Below the pieces are notes generated by a model, which ran no database searches, was not told where the DNA came from, and saw only the letters and a program-made list of their open reading frames with translations. Positions 45,263-54,368 of a DNA stretch of 64,000 nucleotides are shown here, piece after piece. The position numbers were made by a program, and so were the translations under genes. This DNA comes from Hymenobacter lapidiphilus. Its GTDB lineage: Bacteria; Bacteroidota; Bacteroidia; Cytophagales; Hymenobacteraceae. Positions within the stretch are counted from its first letter, which is position 1. Each line of letters opens with the position of its first letter. The stretch spans positions 80,772-144,771 of the forward strand of contig NZ_QVLT01000009.1 in assembly GCF_003417065.2 (NCBI RefSeq), read 5' to 3'.

Positions 45263-45778
45263 TCAGAGTTTCTGCCAGCCGATTACCACGGCGTCGGCGG
45301 GGCGGTTGGCCGCTTGGTATTGCAGGGGCACGGTGCCGGTTTCGGGCATGGGCAGCTCCGGCACCGCTTCGCGCAGCCGATGCAGCAGGCTCGGCTGCTG
45401 CATGTCGCGCATGTCAAACGTCAGCAGGTCGGAGCCGCTGTCGGCGTAGAGCAAGGAGCCCTGCATGGCCACGTCCACGTTGCCCGGAATGCGCAGAAAG
45501 GCCACCGGCCGGGGCTTCGTTGGGTCCTGGTTGTCGATAATGTGCACGCCCTCGTACCGCTCGTTGATGAGCAGGTAGGGGTCGCGGAGATATATTTTAC
45601 CGGTGTTGTGCAGCTCGCGGGGCGGCAGCACGGCTACGGCCTGCTCCAGCTGGCTGCGGGCCATCAGCTGGGGTCGGTAGCTGGGCAGCACAACCGGCTC
45701 GCCGGGATTTATCATCGGGCAGGCCGTCAGACCCATCAGCAGGCTGATTCCGAGCAATAAGGAGTAGCGTTGGCGCAT
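45263..45778 (-). CDS. LVIVD repeat lipoprotein, short
   Basis: 171 residues. Signal peptide LLLGISLLMGLTAC, lipidated Cys near 20. Two LVIVD-like blades: YLLINERYEGVHIIDNQDPT and LLYADSGSDLLTFDMRDMQQ. First gene of the operon with the longer LVIVD lipoprotein and the beta-barrel. ATG at 45778 is chosen for its signal peptide; the frame extends upstream without support. Confidence 0.83.
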   Translation of the reverse strand: MRQRYSLLLGISLLMGLTACPMINPGEPVVLPSYRPQLMARSQLEQAVAVLPPRELHNTGKIYLRDPYLLINERYEGVHIIDNQDPTKPRPVAFLRIPGNVDVAMQGSLLYADSGSDLLTFDMRDMQQPSLLHRLREAVPELPMPETGTVPLQYQAANRPADAVVIGWQKL

Positions 45779-45987
45779 AGCTTCTTGGCGTGAAGTGGTA
45801 TGCGCAGGAGTTCGGTTAGGGGCGAAAAGGTTGCAAGGGCCGGTTACTTCCCGGCAATGAATCGTGCGCGCCAAGATCAGCCGTTGCCAATGACCCGGAT
45901 TTCAGCCTGGCATTGGCAATGGCAGCTTACAGAATTTCCTGGTTTTCGGACGACGGTTTGAGGACCGAACGCACCGCATGCCCGCCG

Positions 45988-46919
45988 CTAATAGCCGCGG
46001 TCCAGCGCTACTTCGTTTTCCAGCGGCTCGCCCCGCTGCCAGTGGCTCAGGTTGCGTAGAAACACTTTAATGCGGTCAGCCTCTTCTTCCGGATACCCGC
46101 CGCCGGTGTGCTGAGTGAGCAGCACGTTGGGCAGGCCCCAAAGCGGGTTGTCGGACGGCAGCGGCTCCTGGGCCGTTACGTCGAGCACGGCCCCGGCAAG
46201 GCGGCCGGCCTGCAACGCGGCCAGCAGAGCCGGCCCATCAGTAGTCGAGCCCCGGCCCACGCTGGCGTAGAGCGCGTGCGGGGGCAGAGCTGCCAGGAAT
46301 TCGGTCGATACGTAGCCGGTGGCGCTGCCCGGTAGGCAGTTAACCACAATATCGGTGGTGGGTAGGGCCGCCAGTACTTCGGCATGGGTGTGCAGCTGGG
46401 CCTGCGGATCGGTGCGGGCCAGAAAATGCACCGCGCACCCGAAGCCGCCGAGCTGCTGAGCCACCGCCAGCCCGATGCTGCCGCGGCCCAGTACCAGCAC
46501 CCGCCGGCCCCGCAGCAGCCCCAGCCGCCGCCGGAACGCGCCGCCTTCCCAGTGCCGCCGGGTTTGCCACACGGCCAGTTGGGGCACTCCGCGCAGCAGC
46601 GCCAGCAGCCCAGCCACCATGGTTTCGGCGCAGGGCCAGGCAAACAGGTCGCCCATGTTGGCCACCGCAAAGCTCGGTCGCAGCTGCTGATACTGATGAA
46701 TGCCGGCCGAATCTATCTGCCAGAACTGAAGCTGGGGCGGCAGCGGCGTAAACCAGGTGGCGGGCGGGTTGCCCAGCAATAACGCGGCACTCTGCAGCGC
46801 TCCGGAGGCGCTGCAGAGTGCCGGTCGGTGGCAAAACGTACGTCGAGGCCGGCCGGTAGCTGCCGGGTAAGCTCGGCGCGGGCGGCGGCCGAGAAATCAG
46901 AATACACAAACAGAAGCAT
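45988..46919 (-). pseudogene. D-2-hydroxyacid dehydrogenase (GhrA-like), frameshifted
   Basis: NAD(P)-dependent reductase of 2-oxoacids such as glyoxylate or hydroxypyruvate. The first about 32 residues (MLLFVYSDFSAAARAELTRQ, LPAGLDVRFATD) are in one frame; the rest, from ALQSAALLLGNPPATWF on, is in another. Nucleotide motif VLVLGRGSIGLAVAQQL near 130, catalytic-type His in LTQHTGGGYPEE; the usual Arg region is GRGSTTDG. One extra G near 46823 would join them. The break is at the edge of a perfect 15-bp palindrome (46786-46822). Confidence 0.82.
46786..46822. repeat. Perfect palindrome inside a coding region
   Basis: GGCACTCTGCAGCGC / GCGCTGCAGAGTGCC: a 15-bp perfect stem with a 7-nt loop, within the frameshifted dehydrogenase gene. 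The frameshift is at its edge. Confidence 0.9.
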
Positions 46920-46936
46920 AGGCTCCTATACTACCC

Positions 46937-46973
46937 GCAACAGCCGCGTGGTTGCACCGGCCGCGGCTGTTGC
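46937..46973. terminator. Hairpin between S9 homologue and dehydrogenase
   Basis: GCAACAGCCGCG / CGCGGCTGTTGC, 12-bp stem with a 13-nt loop. It abuts the S9 homologue stop (46976), so it probably ends that transcript. Confidence 0.65.
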
Positions 46974-46975
46974 CT

Positions 46976-49390
46976 TTATTTAGACGAGGTGGGGAGTGAG
47001 GTGGCCGGTTGCGAGGCCGCGGTGGGCTTAATGTAAGTGTCGAACCAGGTATTCATCTGGGCCAGCAGCTGCATCAACGATTCGCGGGCCGTGTAGCCAT
47101 GTGTTTCGCCGGGTAGCGTAGCGTAGTTCACGCTTGTGCCCCCCAGGCGCTGCAGCTCGGAGTACAACTGCTCGGTGCGAGTGGCGAGGCTGGCTGGGAT
47201 GCCGTCGAAACCGGCGGGCATTACCAGGAGCGGCCTGCGTAGTGTATCGGGTAGGCCGAAAGGAGCCAGCGGGGCAAGGGCATAATCCAGAGCGAATTCG
47301 GTTGGAACGCCCTTTTGCTCCTCGCCGGGCAGCTGCCCCATTGCGGGCTGGTTGAAGAGACCGGGCAGCGCAATACCGGCCTTAAACAGGCGCGATTCTG
47401 CCAGCAGGCTGGTAGCCAGAGAAGCCCCCGGGCCCTGCCCCAGCACTACCACCCGGGCAGTATCAATGAAACCCATCCGGCGACCCTCTGCCAGCGCCGC
47501 GCCGGCTGCCTGCACGAGCTTCTGGGCGTAGGCAGCTGGGGTGGCTGCTTTGCCAGAAGGTACCGGCAATGGCACGCCCTGCAACACGGCGTACCCCTGG
47601 GCCGTCCAGTACAGGGGCGAGCCCCAGTTGTAGCGGGCAAACGTATGCTGAGAGCCACGCATCTGGCTGGTGCCGGTGCTGTCGTAGAACATAGCGGGGC
47701 CGACTTCCATAATGGTAGGCAACGGCCCGTCGGTGGTCTGGTAGCCGGCTGGCAGATACAGCGTGGCCATCAGCGGCCGCCCATCGGGCCGCTGATAACG
47801 TAGCGGCTGCATGCGCGGCAGGCTGCCCAGGCCCGCGTAAGGATCGGCAAACTGGGTGATGGCTACCAGCTTCGGGCCAGTACGCAGGTGGTAGTTGGGA
47901 GACTGTTGATCCGATTCGCGCTTCGTTATGAAGGTCCGCTTCGCCGGGTCGATAATGAGTACGGGCTGCTCGTAATAAGGCGCTTCGGAGCGCCACCAAC
48001 GCTGGCTGGCGCGGGTGCGCACGCTCAACTCGTCTATGAAAGGCCGGTCGCCTTCAGACGATGCCCCGGCCCCGAAAAGATACACGCCTGTGCCACTGCG
48101 GTCGGTGAGCAGCACGGGGCGGCCCTGAGCGTTAGGCTGCAGCACCGGGGTGCCCGGGTGAGCATAAGCATCTCGCTCCGGATACTCCAACAGTGGTTTC
48201 TGCAGCGTTTTGGTAAGTATATCCAGCGGCCAGACAAACTGCCTGCGGTCAGTCAGGCGCGTGCCTTCTACCAGCACCAGCTGCTCGTTGCCCCAGTATA
48301 TGCGCCGGAAGCGTGCCGGAAGCGCAACCAGCTCGCGGGCCGGCTCTTCGAAGGGGGCGGCCAGCGTCAGGAGCTGGTCGCGAACCGGGGCGGCCTGGGC
48401 GGGGTTGCCGCCGTCGCGGGCTTCTACCCAGAACACTGTATTCGGAACATCTTCGCGCCAGCCGAACTCACGAGGCCCGGTTGGTACGGCTCCCAAGCCC
48501 TCCGGCAGCGATTCGACGGCGGGCAAATCGGCCAGCTGCTTATCCAGCAACCCGTCCATGGCCAGCACCTGCACCCGCTGCGGAAAACGGTCGAGGGGCA
48601 ATGTGGTGGGGTAGGGCCGGCGGTAGCTGCGCACCAGCACAAAGCGGCCATCGGGCGAGGGCGAGGCCTTGGCAATCAGGCCCGGCTGGCCCAATGGAGC
48701 CATGCGCCCATCGAGGCCCACGCGCACCACCTGGCTGAGGGCGTAATAGCCTAGCTGCTGCTCGTCGAGCGGGGTTTTAACGGGATACTCGTACTGACGT
48801 CCTGCCCCAACCGGCGCCGCCACCGGAGCATTTCCCCGCCCCCCTACTACGGCCCGCACTACCAGGGCTTTGCTATCGGAAACCCACTCATAGGGCATGC
48901 CCAATGTTCCGTTCAGGAAGATATTGGGCACCAGCCGCGCCGAGGCCGAGACTACATCGACCACCCAGAGCTCCAGATGGTCGCGGGTACTGTGGGTGAA
49001 GGCTATTTTGGTGTTGTCGGGCGACCATTGCAGGTTGCTGATGCGGGCGTTGGCCGGTAGCCCCTGCACCAGTAGTTCCAGCCCTTTCGGCAATTGCCGC
49101 AGCCGTAGTGCCCGCACATGGGCCATGCGGCTACGGCCGCTCACAGTAGTATTTATGCGCAACCCGGCAAGGCGTAGTTCCGGCTGGCTCTGGTCGAACA
49201 CCGTGGGGCGCTCCTGCATATCGAGCTGCAACAGCCACTGGCCATTGGGCGAGAAGCTGGCCCGGGGCATGGGCGGAGCATCAGCCAGCGCAGCCAGGGG
49301 GCGGGGCGGCAACTGATAAGGTAGTGCCTGGGCCAAGCTATGGCCTACCGTCAGGGCGCTCAGCGCCAGCGTTAAAATATGTATTCTCAT
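46976..49390 (-). CDS. S9 (prolyl oligopeptidase) family homologue lacking the catalytic serine
   Basis: Exported protein of 804 aa; signal peptide HILTLALSALTVGHSLAQ. N-terminal beta-propeller, then an alpha/beta hydrolase domain from about residue 560. Where active relatives have GHSYG, this protein has GQGPG (about 651-655), so the nucleophile serine is glycine. Asp (FDGIP, about 729) and His (THGY, about 764) of the triad remain. It is probably an inactive binding or regulatory protein, unless another residue serves. ATG at 49390. Confidence 0.88.
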   Translation of the reverse strand: MRIHILTLALSALTVGHSLAQALPYQLPPRPLAALADAPPMPRASFSPNGQWLLQLDMQERPTVFDQSQPELRLAGLRINTTVSGRSRMAHVRALRLRQLPKGLELLVQGLPANARISNLQWSPDNTKIAFTHSTRDHLELWVVDVVSASARLVPNIFLNGTLGMPYEWVSDSKALVVRAVVGGRGNAPVAAPVGAGRQYEYPVKTPLDEQQLGYYALSQVVRVGLDGRMAPLGQPGLIAKASPSPDGRFVLVRSYRRPYPTTLPLDRFPQRVQVLAMDGLLDKQLADLPAVESLPEGLGAVPTGPREFGWREDVPNTVFWVEARDGGNPAQAAPVRDQLLTLAAPFEEPARELVALPARFRRIYWGNEQLVLVEGTRLTDRRQFVWPLDILTKTLQKPLLEYPERDAYAHPGTPVLQPNAQGRPVLLTDRSGTGVYLFGAGASSEGDRPFIDELSVRTRASQRWWRSEAPYYEQPVLIIDPAKRTFITKRESDQQSPNYHLRTGPKLVAITQFADPYAGLGSLPRMQPLRYQRPDGRPLMATLYLPAGYQTTDGPLPTIMEVGPAMFYDSTGTSQMRGSQHTFARYNWGSPLYWTAQGYAVLQGVPLPVPSGKAATPAAYAQKLVQAAGAALAEGRRMGFIDTARVVVLGQGPGASLATSLLAESRLFKAGIALPGLFNQPAMGQLPGEEQKGVPTEFALDYALAPLAPFGLPDTLRRPLLVMPAGFDGIPASLATRTEQLYSELQRLGGTSVNYATLPGETHGYTARESLMQLLAQMNTWFDTYIKPTAASQPATSLPTSSK

Positions 49391-49515
49391 CGAAAATGCC
49401 ACTCACCAGGATATAGCTGCAAAAAACGGCACATTTCACCAGATTTGCTAACGCATCTAATAAATAGCTATCTGTCATGCTATTACAGAGGTGTGAATCC
49501 GCTTTTCGTTGAAAA

Positions 49516-49550
49516 CCAAAAGCCCCGTCAGACTGGCGGGGCTTTTGGCC
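49516..49550. terminator. Intrinsic terminator
   Basis: CCAAAAGCCCCGTCA / TGGCGGGGCTTTTGG with a GAC loop and flanking A and T tracts. Between the nitroreductase stop and the S9 homologue start, both minus-strand. Confidence 0.85.
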
Positions 49551-49607
49551 TGAGACAATAAGTAGGATTTATCTGTTATTTCGTTGGTTTGCCAAATCGG
49601 CGGGCAA

Positions 49608-50207
49608 TCAGTTGGGCAGCTGGCCCTGAAAGGCAAACGCGGCAACCGGGCGCCGTTGGCGTGGGGCCTGCTCGCGGCTCAGGAAGGGCTCGTCCAGCTG
49701 TTCGGCCTGGCCCAGGTAGCCCAGAGCCAGCATTACTACGGGTTGCAGCTCGTCGGGCAGCCCAAACGCCGCCCGGGCTTTATCCGCCTCGAAACCGCCC
49801 ATAAAGTGTCCATGCAGGCCCAAAGCCGTGGCCTCCAGAATCAGGTGGCTGTTGGCCATGCCCAAATCGTGGAGGGCGGCGGCGTTGGCTGCACCATCGG
49901 AGTAGGCGATTTTGGTGAGAGCCAGCACCAGCACCGGTGCGTGGCGGGCCCAGGCCTGGTTGCCGGGCACCAGGCAGTCGAACAGCTGCTGGAAAGCGGC
50001 CTCATCGGTGCGGTGGGCGTAGATGTAGCGCCAGGGCTGCTCGTTCATGGCGCTGGGGGCCCAGGCAGCTGCTTCGAACAGCTGCTGGATTGCCTGCTCG
50101 GGCACGGGCCGGTCGGCGAAGGCGCGGGGGCTCCAGCGCTGCCGGATAACATCGAGAATAGGGGCGGTGGTGGCGGCAAGCCGGCTTGCAATAGTCTGGT
50201 TGCTCAT
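49608..50207 (-). CDS. Nitroreductase family protein
   Basis: FMN-dependent NAD(P)H oxidoreductase (199 aa). FMN-binding segments RQRWSPRAFADRPVPEQAIQ at the N-terminus and EAAAWAPSAMNEQPWRYI near 45; LGLHGHFMGGFEADKARAAF near 130. Substrate (nitro compounds, quinones, flavins) cannot be inferred. Not in an operon. Confidence 0.92.
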   Translation of the reverse strand: MSNQTIASRLAATTAPILDVIRQRWSPRAFADRPVPEQAIQQLFEAAAWAPSAMNEQPWRYIYAHRTDEAAFQQLFDCLVPGNQAWARHAPVLVLALTKIAYSDGAANAAALHDLGMANSHLILEATALGLHGHFMGGFEADKARAAFGLPDELQPVVMLALGYLGQAEQLDEPFLSREQAPRQRRPVAAFAFQGQLPN

Positions 50208-50350
50208 GGATTTGTAAAAGGGAGTATGCCTGATTTCGTTGCCGCAGCCCTGAAGCAGGCTTTTCAGCTTCCTGGCACCAACTCAGGGGTTCCAGGAAAA
50301 ACAGCGCAATAACGGTTAATTCAGCGGTTTTGCGAACAGTGTGCGGTAGC

Positions 50351-50442
50351 GTAGAAACGCAGCAGCTGGCACCTCGTCGTGGCTGATGTTGCTTATGCAG
50401 CACTGCCTTTCAACAACGGGAAGCCAGCTGCTGCGTCTCTAT
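50351..50442. repeat. Palindromic repeat, family C, diverged
   Basis: GTAGAAACGCAGCAGCTGGC, ACCTCGTCGT on the left; ACAACGGGAAGCCAGCTGCT, GCGTCTCTAT on the right. Core GCTGATGTTG as in the other family C copies, but the stem sequence differs and still pairs. Confidence 0.75.
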
Positions 50443-50492
50443 AAGTACAGCAGGTAAGCTGTTAGCGAAATTGCTATGGCGCGTATTGGTGC

Positions 50493-51203
50493 TTACTGCA
50501 TCGGAACTTCCAGCAGCAGCAACTGGACGGCCGAGTCGGCGCTGATGGCTACCGATTCGGTTTCCCACAGCCCCAGCCCGTCGCGGCGCTGCAGGGGGTG
50601 GCCGCCCACGGTAGCGGCGCCTTCGAGCACAAATACGTACAGGCCATTGTCTGCCTTTTTCAGCTGATAGTCGGCCGCGTGGCCGGCGTCGAAATCGGCC
50701 AGGTGAAACCAGGCATCCTGCTGAATCCAGATGCCCGCATCGTCGGGCGAGGGCGAAACCACTTGCTGGAACTGGTTGTGGCGGTCTTCAGCCCGAAAGC
50801 TTTGCTGGTCGTAGCGGGGCACCACATTGCGCTGATTCGGAATAACCCAGATTTGGAGGAATTTCACTTCCTCGGAGTGGCTGTGGTTTTTCTCGCTGTG
50901 GGCAATGCCCGTACCGGCACTCATCATCTGCACATCGCCGCTACGGATAATGCCATGGTTACCGGCATTGTCGCGGTGCTCCAGCGTACCACCAAGCGGG
51001 ATGCTGATGATTTCCATATTGTCGTGGGGGTGGGCTCCGAAGCCCTTACCGCCGGCCACGGTATCATCATTGAGTACTCGTAGGGCCCCGAAATTCATCC
51101 GTTCGGGGTTGTGGTAGCCGCCAAAACTGAAGCTGTGGTAGGAGTTGAGCCAGCCATGATTGGCGTGGCCCCGCGAGTCGGCCGGGTGCAGAACGGTTTG
51201 CAT
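50493..51203 (-). CDS. Pirin family protein
   Basis: Bicupin of 236 aa (YhaK/pirin). Metal ligands are visible in GFGAHPHDNMEIISIPLGG (two His) and in GTGIAHSEKNHS (His, Glu). Pirins act as quercetinases or redox sensors in some species; here the role is open. Complete, with both cupin domains. Confidence 0.94.
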   Translation of the reverse strand: MQTVLHPADSRGHANHGWLNSYHSFSFGGYHNPERMNFGALRVLNDDTVAGGKGFGAHPHDNMEIISIPLGGTLEHRDNAGNHGIIRSGDVQMMSAGTGIAHSEKNHSHSEEVKFLQIWVIPNQRNVVPRYDQQSFRAEDRHNQFQQVVSPSPDDAGIWIQQDAWFHLADFDAGHAADYQLKKADNGLYVFVLEGAATVGGHPLQRRDGLGLWETESVAISADSAVQLLLLEVPMQ

Positions 51204-51325
51204 AAGTAAAGGGCTAAGAGAATTTTCTGTTTGAATATATGTACATACATTTATCAGGGTGATAAGGTTTCCTCCAGCGTACGTTGTGCCGTAGCTCGGT
51301 TACTGGCTCAGTTTTCGACTTTGCT

Positions 51326-51871
51326 TCAGCGGGTCAGGGAGGTGAAGCCCGGGCTGCCATCAGCCACCGTGTACTGCCCGTTGAACACGAAGCGGCGGCG
51401 GGTGTTGCGGAGGCAGGCGCAGCAGCCTCTGCCGGGGTCGGTGGCCGTTTCCAGCTCGCTGAAAGTAAACTGCTGCTTGGTGGCCGGCACTACCACACGG
51501 TAACTGTAATCGGTGAAGTGGTAGGTGGTGGTACCGCTGGTATGGAGCAAATTGGGCAACGGCGGCAGCTGCTGAAACCCGAAGCTGCCGCCGTAAAAGG
51601 ACAGCGGCTCGCGGCCCGGCTGTGGGCCTTGGCGAATGGTGTCGGTGGGGCCGGTGAGGTTGCGGCCGGTGTAGCGCACGATGTAAGCGTCGCGCAGCTC
51701 GGCCCGGCGAAACCCCGAGCCGCCCAGCGTGTCGGTGCGGAAGGCTACCCGTACGTCATCGACGCCCTCCGGATAGCAGGTGTCGCAGTTTTGGCTGCTG
51801 CAACAGCCGGCCAGCAGTCCGGTAGCGGCCAGCGTGGCCAGTAGGGTTGCTGCGAAGGAAGTGGTGGCCAT
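51326..51871 (-). CDS. Hypothetical lipoprotein
   Basis: 181 residues. Signal peptide LLATLAATGLLAGCC, Cys about 23, followed by a Cys-rich start (SSQNCDTCYPEG). Beta-rich body; a second cysteine cluster GRGCCACLRN near 145. No known family. ATG at 51871; upstream frame overlaps the gluQ region on the other strand and is not supported. Confidence 0.75.
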   Translation of the reverse strand: MATTSFAATLLATLAATGLLAGCCSSQNCDTCYPEGVDDVRVAFRTDTLGGSGFRRAELRDAYIVRYTGRNLTGPTDTIRQGPQPGREPLSFYGGSFGFQQLPPLPNLLHTSGTTTYHFTDYSYRVVVPATKQQFTFSELETATDPGRGCCACLRNTRRRFVFNGQYTVADGSPGFTSLTR

Positions 51872-51968
51872 GAGTAGGGAGGTAAGATGGGAGTACGCGG
51901 CAATCAGCCCGCATAATACAGAGCAACGGCCGGTTTGCGTACTTTGCCGGAGTCGTCTTCTCTGCCCG

Positions 51969-52891
51969 ATGCTCCAGTTTCCGTCTGCTCCCGTTGTTTC
52001 GCGGCTTGCACCCACGCCCAGCGGGTTTCTACACCTGGGCAACGCCGTCAACTTCACGCTTACTTGGCTGCTTACGCGGCGGGCGGGCGGCACGCTGCAC
52101 CTGCGCATCGACGACCTCGACCGCGCCCGGTTCCGGCCCGCTTACCTCGATAACATCTTCCGGACCCTGGCCTGGCTGGGCCTCGACTACGACCACGGCC
52201 CCAGCGGCCCCGATGAGTTTGAGCGCCACTACTCGCAGCAGCACCGCCTGGCCGAATACGAAGCGGCGTTGCAGGCCGCCCGCGCCGCGCACCCGGCGCT
52301 GTTTTACGCCTGCCGCTGCTCGCGCACCGAACCTGGCCCGCGCCGGCCGCGCCTGGCGGCCCCTACTCCGGCACCTGTGCGGGGCTAGAGCTGCCGCTTG
52401 GGGCGCCTGGTCTTGCCTGGCGGGCCCGCGTGCCGCCCGCCACCGCCATTGCGTGGCCCGACCTGGCGCAGGGCCCGCAACTGGTGGCGCTGGCCGAGGA
52501 GCTGGGTGATTTTGTGGTGCGCAAAAAGGATGGCGTGGCCGCTTACCAAGTGGCTTCGGTGCTCGACGACCAGCGGCTGGGCGTAAACTTCATCGTGCGC
52601 GGCCAGGATTTGCGCGCCAGCACGGCGGCCCAGCTGTGGCTGGCCGGCTGGTTGCCAGCCCACGCCGGCTTCACCCAAACCCGGTTTCTGCACCACGGCC
52701 TGCTCCTCGACGATACCGGCCAGAAGCTCTCCAAATCAACCCAAACCAGCCAGCAGCGCGGCATGCTGGCCGAAGCTACCGCGCCCCAGGTGGTGTACCG
52801 CGCTGTGGCCGCACTGCTGGGGCTACCGGCCGGAGCAGGCGAGTCGTTGGCAACGTTGCGGGCGGCCCTGCCTACTTCAGCTCCTTCTTAA
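51969..52891 (+). pseudogene. gluQ: Glutamyl-Q tRNA(Asp) synthetase-like, frameshifted
   Basis: Truncated GluRS paralogue that glutamylates queuosine in tRNA(Asp). HIGH-like motif SRLAPTPSGFLHLGNAVNFT, RIDDLDRARFRPAYL, the zinc-site YACRCSR in the first frame; the Cys of YSGTCAGLELPL, then VVRKKDGVAAYQVASVLDDQ, GVNFIVRGQDL and KMSK-like QKLSKS in another frame. A net loss of one base between about 52322 and 52352 splits it. No GluRS-type anticodon domain. Ends overlap nfi by 20 bp. A TACTTTG box lies about 23 bp upstream. Confidence 0.85.
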
Positions 52892-53558
52892 ACTCCTCGG
52901 CCCAGTGGTCGGCGAGGCGGGTGGGCTCGGGCAGCTTGTAGCCGCGCAGGCAGGCGAGCGTGAGGCGGGTGGCGGTGGCCTGGTCGCACAGGTGGCCGGG
53001 ACTCACGAACAGCGGCTTCACCTTATCTTTGCTACGGATAACCTGGCCCAGCAGCTCGCCGTTTTTGTCGGTGAGCTGGGTAATGCTGCCTTTGGTGAGG
53101 GCAGGCTCCTCATAAACGCCGGTAAGGCGCTGCTTGGCTACGCCGAACGTGGGCACATCAAGCTCAACCCCCAAATGGGCCGCAATGCCCATGCGGCGCG
53201 GGTGGGCAATGCCGTGGCCATCCACCATGATGATGTCGGGCTGACGGCGCAGCTTGGCGTAGGCGTGCAGCAGGTTGGGCGCTTCGCGGAACGAGAGCAG
53301 CCCCGGAATGTAGGGCAGCGGCACGGGCCCGACGTGGTACACTTTCTCGATGAAGCCCAGCGAAGGCAGCTCCAGCACCACGAACACCGACAGCACCGTA
53401 TCGGGCGTCGGAAACGAGGAGTCGCAGCCGGCAATGTAGCGCAGCTCGCTGGTGGGCGGCTCCAGCCGTACCTGGTTGCGCAGCTGGTCCTGCAGCTGGG
53501 TGAATTCGCGCACCAGCTGCGGGTCGGGGGCGGGGCCGGGCGGGCGGAAATAGGCCAT
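52872..53558 (-). CDS. nfi: Endonuclease V (deoxyinosine repair)
   Basis: 228-residue endonuclease V, cuts DNA near deoxyinosine. Catalytic acidic residues in YIAGCDSSFP, LLSFREAPNLL and IIMVDGHGIAHPRRMGIAAH, then the FGVAKQRLTG motif near 145. ATG at 53558 (MAYFRPPG) fits the family; the frame runs on upstream. Converges with gluQ, 20-bp overlap. Confidence 0.95.
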   Translation of the reverse strand: MAYFRPPGPAPDPQLVREFTQLQDQLRNQVRLEPPTSELRYIAGCDSSFPTPDTVLSVFVVLELPSLGFIEKVYHVGPVPLPYIPGLLSFREAPNLLHAYAKLRRQPDIIMVDGHGIAHPRRMGIAAHLGVELDVPTFGVAKQRLTGVYEEPALTKGSITQLTDKNGELLGQVIRSKDKVKPLFVSPGHLCDQATATRLTLACLRGYKLPEPTRLADHWAEEFKKELK

Positions 53559-53726
53559 AAAGCGGAGGAGTCGGGGTGAACCCGGTGTACTGCCAGCGCG
53601 GGTGCGGGGTTGTCCAAAGCCGGCCGGCATCCAACACCGAATGCCCTGCCTGGTGAGCCACGGCTTTTTGCAGGAACCCGCCAGAGTCGGAGCCGTTCAG
53701 GGAGGGAAACCCTTTCATCTATTGCC

Positions 53727-54278
53727 ATGTCCAAGCCCGAACAACCCGCTCACACCGGCAGCGGCCCGCTTTTCGAGCGGCGCTACTGGGTAGATGTGCA
53801 GCACCCGCGCCAGCCGGCCGACGCGCTACTCCGCCATATAGAGCGCCATCTGCCCGATTTCTCCTCCGATTTGCTGGCTGATTTCGAAAAATCGAAGGGC
53901 ACGGAAGGCCGCCTGGCGGTGGGCGATGAGTATAGCATCAAGATTCTGGGGCCCTGGAACGGCGACGTGCGCGTAACTGAGGTGGGCACGGATTTCTTCG
54001 AGCTAACCACGCTGGAAAGCCACCCCGAGGCCGGCCGCATCCGCTTCTCACTACGACCTCACGCCACGCTGTCCGATACTGTGCGCTTCGAAATTCACTC
54101 CTGGGCCCGCTCGCGCGACGGGCTGGTGGCCTTCACCTACGACACGCTGGGCCTGGGCCGGCGGGTGCAGCAGCAAACCTGGGAGGTCTTCTGCCAGCGG
54201 GTAGCCGATTTCAGCGGTGGCCTTTTGCTGGGTCCAGTGCAGGTAGAAACGATTAAGGAGGGGGAGGAGGTAGATTGA
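53727..54278 (+). CDS. DUF1990-like protein
   Basis: 183 residues. Weak but consistent resemblance to DUF1990: YWVDVQHPRQPADALLRHIE, GDEYSIKILGPWNGDVRVTE, ... RFEIHSWARSRDGLVAFTYD, VQQQTWEVFCQRVADFSGG. A START-like fold is likely. The gene is followed by another, clearer DUF1990 protein, and the two may be co-functional. ATG at 53727. Confidence 0.7.
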   Translation: MSKPEQPAHTGSGPLFERRYWVDVQHPRQPADALLRHIERHLPDFSSDLLADFEKSKGTEGRLAVGDEYSIKILGPWNGDVRVTEVGTDFFELTTLESHPEAGRIRFSLRPHATLSDTVRFEIHSWARSRDGLVAFTYDTLGLGRRVQQQTWEVFCQRVADFSGGLLLGPVQVETIKEGEEVD

Positions 54279-54289
54279 CCAAACACGAG

Positions 54290-54335
54290 TTATGCTTCGG
54301 CTGCGCCTCCGGCTACGCTCAGCATGACGTTCTGT
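54290..54335. repeat. Solitary half of a family A variant repeat
   Basis: TTATGCTTCGGCTGCGCCTC, CGGCTACGCTCAGCATGACG, TTCT is the right arm of the element (compare 39310-39345) without its left partner. It lies between the two DUF1990-type genes. Confidence 0.6.
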
Positions 54336-54368
54336 TCTCTTCTTCCGCCTCCCCATTTTCAGCCTATT

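Noticed and set aside
44354..45760. Plus-strand open frame of 468 codons over the LVIVD operon
   Set aside because: Low-complexity His/Gln/Ala-rich antisense frame; the minus-strand genes have signal peptides and repeats.
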